From positions 107,047,088-107,111,087 of the forward strand of contig NW_026262734.1 of the NCBI RefSeq assembly GCF_021869535.1: 64,000 bases of DNA. Reading direction: 5' to 3'. The notes under the pieces were generated by a model, which saw only the letters and a list, made by a program, of their open reading frames with translations, did not search any database and was not told where the DNA came from. The stretch is from Mytilus californianus. Taxonomy: Eukaryota > Mollusca > Bivalvia > Mytilida > Mytilidae. This document shows positions 1 through 11,692 of this stretch, piece by piece. Both the position numbers and the translations under genes were made by a program. The number at the start of each line of letters is the position of its first letter. The stretch's first letter is position 1.

Positions 1-1410
1 TAACCTTGACTCATTTTTTTATAAAATTTTATAATAAACAAGAAATAATTGTAACAGGATGCCGTTACGAAGTCTCCCAAACAAAGCCCCCATAATTCAT
101 CATTCCCATGGTCTCCTGACATTGGGCAAAGTCCAGTTCATATTGGTTTGGTCTAGTAAAGTGATATGCATATGTGACACCTAGGAGATTGACCCTGTAT
201 GTCATTCAAATCTTTTTGAAATGATGAACAGGAATAAATATGGTTTAGGTGTGGGTATCTTGACCGTTTACAACATATCCAGAAATCAACGCCACTTTGC
301 TTTTTTGAATATTACACTAAAGAAATCGGATACGGGTCACGGAAATTATATTGAAATGATAGGGAATTTAGAAAAAATGTCTGTTTTAACTTTGATTTAA
401 GTGATAGACAGGTTGCCGGGGCAGAAAATAAATATACACAACTATATACACCATTTAAACGAAATATAATGACTGGCGTTGCAAAAATCAAGGTTCCTGA
501 GCTATTTTAAAAATCGAAGCGAGAGGCTTTTAACATTGCAGTATAAAATACAGGCTAAAATGGCTGAAACGTCAAATTTGCAAACTTCGTGTTGAAAATT
601 GGCTAACAAGGTCATTAGAAATACAGGTTGCCGGGGTGAAACTTGAAACTTGAATGTCCAAAGAATAAGCAAGTCCAAACCTTGTATGTGTAGTCGTTGA
701 ACTCTAGGTTCCCACGTAAAGTTTAAATGCCTCTATTTCAAGAAGAATAAACTCACAAAACACGAAAAATTCACTAAATTCGCGTTCATTGTTTTGATTT
801 TGACCGCCTGACAACTTTACGGAAATATCAGAGTGATTAGGTAGCAATAAACAGTTAGGAAAAAATATTAAAATTTACCATCATAAATTTTACCATCCCC
901 TTTTCATTGCTTTCTTGCAAATAAAGCTTACTGTTTGTGTCATATATGTGCATATGTATGTAATCAGAATCTTCCATAGATTTTATATCCAGTAGTTAAA
1001 ATGGTAAAATATAATTTCTTTTTGGTGTATCCATGGCAACAATCTGCATTTATTTGTTATAAAATATTGCAAAAAGGGGGGAAAAGATGTCACATATTTC
1101 CCCAAAATTTGGCCAGAAGTAGAATTTCAATCGCTTGGAGTAGTACCTTTCCTGAAACTATTTACATATATCTATCAAGAAATCCAATAAAAACCATATG
1201 TCTTTCATCTCATTTTTTTATTTTATGATACCAGAGACTATACCAAATTTTACATTTCTACTTTTTAAAGATAACAGTAAAATAGCGATGTCAAACACCT
1301 GTTTTAAAGGTAAAATTTATACTGGAAAAGGTTATACTTTTATTTAGCACAGAAAGATTAATCTGACTATTTATTTATCAGCTAACTGGCCACTTCTATT
1401 ATGTAACTGA
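1..1410. other. No gene seen; AT-rich intergenic sequence
   Basis: No convincing coding region. The only oddity is a short phrase, CAGGTTGCCGGGG, occurring twice about 210 bp apart (near 412 and 623). A 75-codon open frame at 1001-1228 has no recognisable domain and is compositionally like its AT-rich surroundings. Confidence 0.6.
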
Positions 1411-1411
1411 A

Positions 1412-2260
1412 GTCTCGATGTATACCTGACTAATCAAGAAGGTTGTTAAATCCCGGCACGTGCAACGTGATGCATCCAATTATCAGTCGGATGAGTTTAA
1501 AACACCTGTGGAGTGTTGTCACTTGTCACTTCACTTTCAAAATATCGATAATAAATATTTTACACAGTTATAATTTTCACACATAGCGGAATGCATTGCG
1601 GCAATGATGAAAGCATGGCGGTCGAAATTTATGCGTAGCGGTACCACAATGCTTGAATAGCCTAGGGAAAACACTGGATACAGACTCAAGGTAACTATTT
1701 TTAGTAATATATATGGAGTCAATATCATCATGATCATTTTAAAAATAGTAACGTCGAGTCAATATGGCAAAATAGTGAAAAATTACAAAATATATATTGG
1801 GAAACACATGACCAAATAAACCTATGAGAAACAAGAAAAATCAAACAATATGTAATATATATATATATATAATTCTTAAGAAATTTAAAGAGAACATAGA
1901 AGATTTCTTTTTGTGAGGAACATCCCAAGAAATAAAGACTATGAGAGATAAGTGTGAGTACGGTTGCGGGTACTGTGACTAGAGATGCATGCAACAACCT
2001 GATCATATGATACCTTACTAAGTTACTGACTGTCCTTACCTGACAAACACTAACAGAAGCGGCATACTCGAAACAATTGTTTGCTACATATCATTCAAAT
2101 CAAATCATTTGCTTAAAACGTTATTACATGAGGGATTGATTGTTGTATTGTGCAAGTTCTTTTAAAATCATCCCAAATGAGCCCTACCAATGAAAATTAG
2201 ACTTTTAAAGGATTTGTTATGTTGCTATTTATAGAGTGGTAGATCTAAAGACCATAAATA
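1412..2260. repeat. Tandem segmental duplication, copy 1 (about 849 bp)
   Basis: Starts at the CTCGATGTATACCTGAC phrase and ends just before the same phrase at 2261. It is nearly identical to the next copy apart from single-base changes and one 190-bp length difference. It includes a short AT microsatellite near 1857-1871. No gene is recognisable; minus-strand open frames occur identically in both copies because the DNA is duplicated. Confidence 0.9.
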
Positions 2261-3299
2261 CTCGATGTATACCTGACTAATCAAGAAGGTTGTTAAATCC
2301 CGGCACGCGCAACGTGATGCATCCAATTATCAGTCGGATGAGTTTAAAACACCTGTGGAGTGTTGTCACTTGTCACTTCACTTTCAAAATATCGATAATA
2401 AATATTTTACACAGTTATAATTTTCACACATAGCGGAATGCATTGCGGCAATTATGAAAGCATGGCGGTCGAAATTTATGCGTAGCGGTACCACAATGCT
2501 TGAATAGCCTAGGGAAAACACTGGATACAGACTCAACGTAACTATTTTTAGTAATATATATGGAGTCAATATCATCATGATCATTTTAAAAATAGTAACG
2601 TCGAGTCAATATGGCAAAATAGTGAAAAATTACAACATATATATTGGGAAACACATGACCAAATAAACCTATGAGAAACAAGAAAAATCAAACAATATGT
2701 AATATATATATATATATAATTCTTAAGAAATTTAAAGAGAACATAATATTTTTGTAACTCGCAACTGGACTTTCGAAACTTGCAACTTGACTTTCCTAAC
2801 TTGCAACTCGATTTTTGTAACTCGCAACTTGCAACTCGACTATAGGAAACCCTCGAATTCCACAATTCATGATAAAGATTTTAAATCGCGATATCGAATT
2901 AAAATTATATTTTTGGAAGGTCCTAAATGGGCTTCCGCAGATTTCTTTTTGTGAGGAACATTCCAAGAAATAAAGACTATGAGAGATAAGTGTGAGTACG
3001 GTTGCGGGTACTGTGACTAGAGATGCATGCAACAACCTGATCATATGATACCTTACTAAGTTACTGACTGTCCTTACCTGACAAACACTAACAGAAGCGG
3101 CATACTCGAAACAATTGTTTGCTACATATCATTCAAATCAAATCATTCGCTTAAAACGTTATTACATGAGGGATTGATTGTTGTATTGTGCAAGTTCTTT
3201 TAAAATCATCCCAAATGAGCCCTACCAATGAAAATTAGACTTTTAAAGGATTTGTTATGTTGCTATTTATAGAGTGGTAGATCTAAAGACCATAAATAC
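2261..3299. repeat. Tandem segmental duplication, copy 2 (about 1,039 bp)
   Basis: Head-to-tail copy of 1412-2260. The extra length is one block at about 2746-2938 that is absent from copy 1. Both copies end at the phrase ACCATAAATA. Confidence 0.9.
2746..2938. other. 193-bp block present only in duplicate copy 2
   Basis: Aligning the two copies puts this block between AGAGAACATA and AGATTTCTTT. Its first part is a run of GCAACTTGACTTTC/GTAACTCGCAACT-like words, a small degenerate minisatellite; the rest is unremarkable. It could be an insertion in copy 2 or a deletion from copy 1. No clear target duplication is visible. Confidence 0.7.
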
Positions 3300-3642
3300 A
3301 TCTTGATTGGATTTTTTGTTTTTTTATTTTTTTTTTAATCTGTCGTAAACATAGATCTAACGAGCTAATTAAGTGATGCAAATTATTATCAATTAAGATT
3401 CCACCTAGTATACATATGAATATCATCTTTTACCGTTATCTATAAAATATATTCTTTGTGGTAGTTCACTAAACTTATACTTTTCTTGTTTTCACAAAGA
3501 AGATTTAATTTTTAACCCTATAAATAGTATTCGACCCGGTCAATATAAATATTAATTTGAAAAAAACATTCCGTTGACTCATTCAGTCTACAACTAAAAT
3601 CATTCTTATACAGATGAAACGATAATTTTGCTTATTTGTTTA
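3300..3642. other. No feature seen
   Basis: AT-rich spacer between the tandem duplication and the foldback element; nothing recognised on either strand. Confidence 0.6.
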
Positions 3643-3650
3643 ATCTTGGA

Positions 3651-3900
3651 GGCTATTGGTACTTTACGGAACAGAACGGAATATTTCATTTACTAATAAG
3701 GTATCCATCAAAATTTCGAAAAATCTTTAAAACAGAACTTTAAATTTCGCTGTTTACAGTTTTCAACATACAGATAACACAATTGCATACTAAATTTTAT
3801 CTTCATGATATGTAAAATGTGTAATAATGTATAACATCGGGAAATATCCTGTAGATGTACATTCATGTCCTGATAAATCATCATGAATTTGACGCATTGG
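3651..3900 (+). repeat. Left terminal inverted arm of the foldback element
   Basis: Non-tandem outer part of the left arm. It aligns in reverse complement with about 8672-8957, including the ACATTCATGTCCTGATAAAT and TTTCGAAATTTC-like stretches. The outermost bases are a pentameric GGAAC/GTTCC-rich tract. Confidence 0.85.
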
Positions 3901-6900
3901 CAGGTCAGAGATAAAAAGTCTTACTCCTTTCATTTATTATGATATATAAGAAGACAGACCTCCCGTCGTCCTTTCCGGTGATGATTAGAAACATTGATTC
4001 TGATTTTAACTTTTGAAAGTTTGTAATTCCGTTCCGTTCCGTTCCGCAAAGTACAAATTGCTCTGAGGAATTGGTATTTAACGGAATCAACGGAAACAGA
4101 CATCTATGTAAAAGACGGTATGATTCTTTTTTCTTTTCTTGCATCTCTTTTTTTAATTGAGTGGTAAGTGTTTTAGATATGCATTGAATAACCGGATCAA
4201 TAATTTATATGAAATAGGCAAGTCAGACAAAAAGTGTTACTCCTTTCATTCGTAATTATATCTAAGAAGACAAGACATCCCGTCGTCCTTTCCGACGATG
4301 ATTATGGATTCTGATTTTAACTTTTTAAATTTGTTGTTCCGGTCCGTTCCGCAGGTACCAATTGCTCTGAGGAATTGGTATTTAACGGAATCAACGGAAA
4401 CAGACATCTATGTAAAAAACGGTATGATTCCTTTTTTTTTTTGTCTTAACACCTTTTTTGTAAAATAAGTGGTAAGTGTTTTAGATATACATCCAATAAC
4501 CAGATCAATAATTTATATGAAATAGGCGCGTGAAGTCAAACAAAAAGTATTACTCCTTTCATTTGTAATTATATCTAAGAAGACAAGACCTCCCGTCGTC
4601 CTTTCCGACGATGATTTGAAACATTGATTCTGATTTTAACTTTTGAAATTTGTTATTCCGTTCCGTTCCGTTCCGCAAAGTACCAATTGCTCTGAGGAAT
4701 TGGTATTTAACGGAATCAACGGAAACAGACATCTATGTAAAAGACGGTATGATTAATTTTTTTGTTGTCTTACACCTCTTTTTTTAAATGAGTGGTAAGT
4801 GTTTTAGATATGCATTCAATAACTGGATCAATAATTTATATGAAATAGGCAAGTCAGACAAAAAGTGAAACTCCTTTCATTCGTAATTATATCTAAGATG
4901 ACAAGACATCCCGTCGTCCTTTCCGACGATGATTATGGATTCTGATTTTAACTTTTTTGAATTTGTTATTCCGGTCCGTTCCGCAAAGTACCAATTGCTC
5001 TGAGGAATTGGTATTTAACGAATCAACGGAAACAGACATCTATGTAAAAAACGGTATGATTCCTTTTTTTTTTGTCTTAACACCTTTTTTGTAAAATAAG
5101 TGGTAAGTGTTTTAGATATACATCCAATAACCAGATCAATAATTCATATGAAATAGGCGCGTGAAGTCAAACAAAAAGTATTACTCCTTTCATTTGTAAT
5201 TATATCTAAGAAGACAAGACCTCCCGTCGTCCTTTCCGACGATGATTTGAAACATTGATTCTGATTTTAACTTTTGAAATTTGTTATTCCGTTCCGTTCC
5301 GTTCCGCAAAGTACCAATTGCTCTGAGGAATTGGTATTTAACGGAATCAACGGAAACAGACATCTATGTAAAAGACGGTATGATTAATTTTTTTGTTGTC
5401 TTAAACCTCTTTTTTTAAATGAGTGGTAAGTGTTTTAGATATGCATTCAATAACTGGATCAATAATTTATATGAAATAGGCAAGTCAGACAAAAAGTGTA
5501 ACTCCTTTCATTCGTAATTATATCTAAGAAGACAAGACATCCCGTCGTCCTTTCCGACGATGATTATGGATTCTGATTTTAACTTTTTAAATTTGTTATT
5601 CCGTTCCGTTCCGCGAAGTACCAATTCCTCTGAGGAATTGGTATTTAACGGAATCAACGGAAACAGAAATCTATGTAAAAGACGGTATGATTCCTTTTTT
5701 TTTACTTACACCTGTTTTTTTAAATGAGTGGTAAGTGTTTTAGATATGCATTCAACAACCGGATCAATAACTTATATGAAATAGGCAAGTCAGACAAAAA
5801 GTGTAACTCCTTTCATTTGTAATTATATCTAAGAAGACAAGACCTCCCGTCGTCCTTTCCGACGATGATTTGAAACATTGATTCTGATTTTAACTTTTGA
5901 AATTTGTTATTCCGTTCCGTTCCGTTCCGCAAAGTACCAATTGCTCTGAGGAATTGGTATTTAACGGAATCAACGGAAACAGACATCTATGTAAAAGACG
6001 GTATGATTAATTTTTTTGTTGTCTTAAACCTCTTTTTTTAAATGAGTGGTAAGTGTTTTAGATATGCATTCAATAACTGGATCAATAATTTATATGAAAT
6101 AGGCAAGTCAGACAAAAAGTGTAACTCCTTTCATTCGTAATTATATCTAAGAAGACAAGACATCCCGTCGTCCTTTCCGACGATGATTATGGATTCTGAT
6201 TTTAACTTTTTAAATTTGTTATTCCGTTCCGTTCCGCGAAGTACCAATTCCTCTGAGGAATTGGTATTTAACGGAATCAACGGAAACAGAAATCTATGTA
6301 AAAGACGGTATGATTCCTTTTTTTTTACTTACACCTGTTTTTTTAAATGAGTGGTAAGTGTTTTAGATATGCATTCAACAACCGGATCAATAACTTATAT
6401 GAAATAGGCAAGTCAGACAAAAAGTGTAACTCCTTTCATTTGTAATTATATCTAAGAAGACAAGACCTCCCGTCGTCCTTTCCGACGATGATTTGAAACA
6501 TTGATTCTGATTTTAACTTTTGAAATTTGTTATTCCGTTCCGTTCCGTTCCGCAAAGTACCAATTGCTCTGAGGAATTGGTATTTAACGGAATCAACGGA
6601 AACAGACATCTATGTAAAAGACGGTATGATTAATTTTTTTTACTTACACCTCTTTTTTTAAATCAGTGGTAAGTGTTTTAGAATGATATGCATTGAATAA
6701 CCGGATCAATAATTTATATGAAATAGGCAAGTCCGACAAAAAGTATTACTCTTTTCATTTGTAATTATATCTAAGAAAACAAGACCTCCCGCCGTCCTTT
6801 CTGACGATGATTAGAAACATTGATTCTGATTTTAACTTTTTAAATTTGTTATTCCCTTCCGTTCCGTTCCGCAAAGTACCAAATGCTATGAGGAATTGGT

Positions 6901-7130
6901 ATTTAACAGAATCGAACGCAAACAGACATCAGTTATGTTATAAAAGCAGTATGATAAAAAAAAATTGTCTGACACCTCTTTTTTGCATGAGTGGTAAGCA
7001 TTCAATAACCGGATCAATAATTATGAATTTAACACAAATGCATTCTTCCATTCGTAAATATTTCCAAAAAGAGAGGCCTTAATACCGCCACCCGTTCCGA
7101 CGATGATTAGAAACACAGTGACTGATCATT
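3901..7130 (+). repeat. Left-arm tandem array, about 11 units of 304-319 bp
   Basis: The landmark CCCGTCGTCCTTTCC recurs near 3963, 4279, 4592, 4911, 5223, 5541, 5846, 6164, 6468, 6788 and (diverged) 7091. Each unit carries a GTTCC pentamer run, the palindrome ACCAATTSCTCTGAGGAATTGGT, a poly-T tract and GAGTGGTAAGTGTTTTAGAT. Two subtypes alternate (RAGACAAGACATCCC with GATTATGG versus CAAGACCTCCC with GATTTGAAAC), giving a dimeric higher-order repeat of about 622-631 bp between 4.28 and 6.47 kb. The last two units are the most diverged. Confidence 0.92.
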
Positions 7131-8100
7131 ATTTTTCTTAGCAAATCACAAACAAATTATTTTTTCAGCAAATATTAAAAACATAGTAATGTATTTTGTG
7201 ACATTGTCAAGGAAGTTCCATGACGTATTAAAATATGTTTATGCTATTTAAAAATATCTTTTAAAGTTTAATTTCCATGTGTTAACTTTATTTGATTCAT
7301 ATACATGTATATTCTGTATATATGCCTGTTGTCTTTGATATATCAGTTGACAATCTAGCTAGCTGTATATGATCGTCTATATATAAAGTTATAATGATAA
7401 ATAAATATATACATATTTACTGGATATATGAAAAAGGATCGATGTGGGGCAATGGCACGAAGACATCACCGTATCACCAAATGTATTACTCTGACGTCCA
7501 ACGGCTATTTTGCCAGACAAGCTGGGGCCCAGGGACCGGTCATTTTTTTCTATATAAGAAGACGAGAGGAAAAAAACTAAAATTTGAAAGACAAAAACAA
7601 AATTTCAACACCTTTACATTTTTTAAATACATTGTTTAATGTTGAATAATGTTATCAATTTCAATAAAGCATGCATTGTATCAGTAGACGATAATGAACT
7701 TCAGGGTGGAGTGGAGGTAGTGATATCAAGAAACTTTTTCTGATATGCTTAGCTAGTGTGATCTCATTTACATGTATCAACTTAATCCAATTAAGCACAA
7801 TTTTTGGTCTCATTTCCTATTCTATATGAAAGTGCTGTTAGTTTTGTCAATGCCGATCGAAGCGAGGCACATTTATTTTACACATTTTTCTATATCAAAA
7901 TGGGTAAACAAACAGTTAACAGTGAACTGACCATTAAAACAGCTAACATGGGTATTTTTTTCAAATAACAGTTAACAATAATGACAATTTTAAGAAAACA
8001 GATAACAGCTATAACTAGTTAATAACAATTAACAGCACATATATTTTTATGTACAATGTAACAGTTAACAACAGTTTAAAACACCTTAAGAGAAAAGATC
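7131..8100. other. Core of the foldback element, no recognisable gene
   Basis: Unique sequence between the arms. An 81-codon open frame (7394-7639) has no family resemblance that I can name. The 3' part (7905-8075) is rich in AACAGTTAAC-like words that recur irregularly. No DDE or other transposase motif was seen, so movement would need a transposase supplied elsewhere. Confidence 0.5.
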
Positions 8101-8671
8101 TTGCCCACTTTTCTTTTTTTCCTTTTCACTTAAAAAAGGTGTAAGACAAAAACAAATAATATTACTTTCTTTTACATAGATATCTGTTTCCGTTCGATTC
8201 CGTTAAATAACAATTCCTCAGAGCAATTGGTACTTTGCGGAACGGAATGGAACGGAATAACAAACTTAAAAAGGTAAAATCAGAATCAATATTAATCATC
8301 GTCGGAAAGGACGACGGAGGTCTTGTCTTCTTAGATATAATTACGAACGAAAAGAGTCATACTTTTTGTTTGAATTGCCTATTTCATATAAATTATTGAT
8401 CCGGTTATTGAATGCATATCTTAAACACTTACCACTCATTTAAAAAAAGAGGTGTAAGACAAAAAAAAAATGAATCATACCGTCTTTTACATAGATTTCT
8501 GTTTCCGTTGATTCCGTTAAATACCAATTCCTCAGAGCAATTGGTACTTTGCGGAACGGAACGGGACGGAATAACAAATTTCAAAAGTTAAAATCAGAAT
8601 CAATGTTTCTAATCATCGCCGGAAAGGACGACGGGAGGTCTGTCTTCTTAGATATCTTAATGAATGAAAGG
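8101..8671 (-). repeat. Right-arm tandem units, inverted relative to the left array
   Basis: Two units in reverse orientation: GGAAAGGACGACGG appears near 8301 and 8621, and AATTGGTACTTTGCGGAACGG near 8224 and 8540. They match units of the 3901-7130 array in reverse complement. The arm is much shorter than the left one, so the element is strongly asymmetric. Confidence 0.88.
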
Positions 8672-8957
8672 AGTAAGACTTTTTTTTCTGTGACCTGCCA
8701 ATGCGTCAAATTCATGATAATTTATCAGGACATGAATGTACATCTACAGGATATTTCCCAATGTTATACATTATTAAACATTCCACATGTGAAGATGAGA
8801 TTTAGTATACAATTGTGTTATCTGTATATTGAAAACTGTAAACAGCGAATTTAAAGTTTGTTTTGTTTTAAAGATTTTTCGAAATTTCGATAGATGCTCC
8901 CTATGGATACCTTAAATGAAATTCCGTTCCGTTCCGTTCCGTAAAGTACCAATAGCC
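8672..8957 (-). repeat. Right terminal inverted arm of the foldback element
   Basis: Reverse-complement partner of 3651-3900, ending GTAAAGTACCAATAGCC. It is followed by ATCTTTGA, the presumed target-site duplication. Confidence 0.85.
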
Positions 8958-8965
8958 ATCTTTGA

Positions 8966-10297
8966 CATGTTATCAAACAAACCATTTTACGACTGCACGT
9001 GCTTTTCTGTCAATTTATATTTATGAGTCTCGATGGGTCTAGAATAAAGGACAAAAAGTGCAGAATAGAAGGCAACAAAAAATAAAGTTTAGGACAAAAA
9101 TGGCAAAAAAAAAAAAATAAAGGCAGAGAATAGTGGGGTGCTAAAATAAAAAAAAAAAAAGAAATTGAGACAGCCATTTGATTCTGAAAAAGGGGGGATG
9201 GGATCGCAGATTTTGGAAATAAATATTCTGGTCAGGCCCCATTTAGAAGAAAATAAATAATCTTGCCTTATCACAAATTACAACAAATATTCTGGCCCCA
9301 AATATTCGAAATGTTTAGATTATTTCTGACTTCCTTCACTCGCCTAATTTAAAAAAAAGGTATTTAAAAATTACATATAAAGGCCAGCAAAAGTTCGTCG
9401 GACGCATAAAATTTAGAAAGTGTTTTTTTTTTTTTTTTGCAGAAGTATTGTCGTTGGTTATTTTGGGGAGGTGTAGTGTACGTCCCCCTCCTTTTGACCT
9501 GAAAAAAATATAATTTTGTTTAATATGAAATCTTCAAAAAAATAGGAGGCGAGGAAGTCGGTTTTGTGTCAATTTGTGGATGAGCAGAAAATAAATATTC
9601 TGGCCCTGGTATGAGCGGAAATAAATAATCTGGCGCCTTTATGTTGGAAATTAATATTCTGAGCTCATAAAATTTGCCAGCCCCTCCTCAGAATTAAATG
9701 ATCGTCCCCTACTGGTCAAAATAGATAAAGAATAGAGAAAAATTGAAGAATAAAGAAATGAAGGATCCTCAATCCAGACCCTCATTTATATTTATGTTTA
9801 GATCGGGTCATTGAAAGTTTATTCATCGACTTCATTTATTTAAGAAACAGACAAAAGTTCCCATACTGTATTTACTTTGTAGATCTATGCATATCCTTAT
9901 TAATTTACACATAGGGCCACGTATTTAATTTTGAATCCATACTGAATCATAGAAAATTGGTTTGAACCGACCCCCAAATGATCCAAGATTCTGGAAGGGG
10001 ACGACCGATTGATGTTCTGGGGAGGGCGGCCCAGGAGGATTTTGAAAATCATCGGAATATTCCGGCCTGATAATTAAGAGCTGAAAATATATAACCTTGC
10101 ATTAGACAGGATGAAAATGAATATTCTGCAACATAATATCCAGAAATCAGTTGTGGACAAACAATGACCAAAGTGAAAATAAATATTCGCGTACATGGCA
10201 ATGCCTTGGAAAAAAAACATGCATAGCGACAGATGTAAATGAGTAGTCAATCCGCAAAAAAATCTTTCTACACCCCTCCCCTGCATGAAATGAGAAA
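8966..10297. other. No gene; AT-rich region with a recurring AATAAATATTCTGG phrase
   Basis: Variants of AATAAATATTCTGG or AATAAATAATCTGG occur near 9217, 9251, 9283, 9588, 9620, 9648, 10114 and 10178 at irregular spacing, usually followed by a C-rich word. Homopolymer A and T runs are frequent. This may be a decayed repeat; no coding content is recognised. Confidence 0.5.
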
Positions 10298-10720
10298 TGA
10301 AAGTAAAGTACGTAGTGCTATAATGCTTTCGTTTAAGAAACAATTACTATAAAACTATACGATATATATGTGGGTCACGTAAAGTAAAGAAGTGCTATAA
10401 TGCATTCATACCTTTTTTTCTTTAAATTAGGAGACCCACAAGCTAGATATAGATTTAAAGAAACAATTACTATAAAACTGTATGATATATATACGAGTCA
10501 CCTAAAGTAAAGTAGTGCTATAATGCTTTCTTTTACTTTAGGGTACCCACAACCTATATTCAAATTTAAAGAAACAATTACTATAAAACTGTATGATGTA
10601 TACACGGGTCACATGAAGTAAAGTACAACTATAATGCATTCTTTTACTTTAGGAGACCCACAAACTATATAGAGATTTAAAGAAACAATTACTGTTAAAC
10701 TGTATGAAATATATATCAGA
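10298..10720. repeat. Tandem repeat, about 4 units of 110-122 bp
   Basis: AAGAAACAATTACTATAAAA recurs near 10335, 10458, 10568 and 10679. Each is followed by a GTATGATATATAT-type word, CGGGTCACNTAAAGTAAAG, AGTGCTATAATGC and TTTTACTTTAGGAGACCCAC. Confidence 0.9.
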
Positions 10721-10950
10721 GACGCTTGATAAACTCCATTATCTGTAGTGACAGTGGTAAAAACGCTGAACAGTTCAATTTTCAAACTAGCAGTTAAAAA
10801 GTGACGTATATGTAACACAGAACAAAAATCTGATATAAAAAGCAAGATATACAGTCAAGTGACGAAAACAGCAAGACAGTTTTAAATCGGAAGCAAGGTA
10901 ATTTCGAAAAAAATCAAAAACAAAACGGAAAAAAGCCGCGGTGGAAAAAA

Positions 10951-11380
10951 CAAACAATCCACCATCAAACAAGACGGGACAGAACAAACAAGTCAGGTAC
11001 ATAATAAATGATAAACAATCCACCATCAAAGAACGGGACAGAACAAACAAGTCAGGTACATAATTACTGATAAACAATCCACCTTCAAAGAACGGGACAG
11101 AACAAACAAGTCAGGTACATAATTACTGATAAACAATCCACCTTCAAAGAACGGGACAGAACAAACAAGGCAGGTAAATAATTAATGATAAACAATCCAC
11201 CATCAAACAAGAACAGGACAGAACAAACAAGGCAGGTACATAATAAATGATAAACAATCCACCATCAAACAAGAACAGGACAGAACAAACAAGGCAGGTA
11301 CATAATTAATGATAAACAATCCACCATCAAACAAGAACAGGACAGAACAAACAAGGCAGGTACATAATAAATGATAAAAA
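10951..11380. repeat. Tandem minisatellite, about 7 units of 60-62 bp
   Basis: The unit contains AAACAATCCACCATCAAA, GGGACAGAACAAACAAG and CAGGTACATAATTAATGAT. Copies start near 10951, 11011, 11071, 11131, 11191, 11251 and 11313. Long minus-strand open frames here arise from the repeat, because stop-free frames persist when the unit is near a multiple of three. Confidence 0.93.
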
Positions 11381-11478
11381 GGAGTACAGTCATTGACAGA
11401 AAAATAAGAAACAACACGTAGAACATTGACAAAAGCATCATTAAAAGTAATTTCAATAAGAAAGAACCAGCAAGACAG

Positions 11479-11556
11479 CATCTTCACTAGCCAAGGGTTA
11501 TGATCCACCTCCTCTCCTGGAGGGGAGTGGATCGTAACCTTTGGCTAGCGAAGATG
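11479..11556. repeat. 78-bp near-perfect inverted repeat (hairpin)
   Basis: The left arm CATCTTCACTAGCCAAGGGT and the right arm ending TTTGGCTAGCGAAGATG pair over about 30 bp with roughly three mismatches, and the centre CCTCTCCTGGAGGGGAG extends the pairing. It is compact, like a very short MITE or transcribed hairpin. It sits between two minisatellite arrays. Confidence 0.85.
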
Positions 11557-11692
11557 GCAAGAAAGTTACGAACCAAAGAGGGACATAAGTGAAAGAAACT
11601 ACAGAAAAGGATAGCATTATGATCATGATAATCAGGTAATGAGGTAGAGCCGAACACAGACATATGTATCATATAACCAAACGCTAAATTAG

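Larger units (their letters stand above)
3651..8957. mobile_element. Foldback-type DNA transposon with long inverted arms and internal tandem repeats
   Basis: The two ends are inverted copies: the left starts GGCTATTGGTACTTTAC and the right ends GTAAAGTACCAATAGCC. Similarity continues inward for about 250 bp of non-repeated arm and then into tandem units in opposite orientations. The flanking 8-mers ATCTTGGA (3643-3650) and ATCTTTGA (8958-8965) match at 7 of 8 positions, consistent with an aged 8-bp target duplication of the kind made by P- and hAT-superfamily elements. The left arm has about eleven units and the right arm about two, with a core near 7.13-8.1 kb that encodes nothing recognisable, so it looks non-autonomous. 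Foldback elements such as Galileo have this architecture; assignment to a superfamily is inference. Confidence 0.8.
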
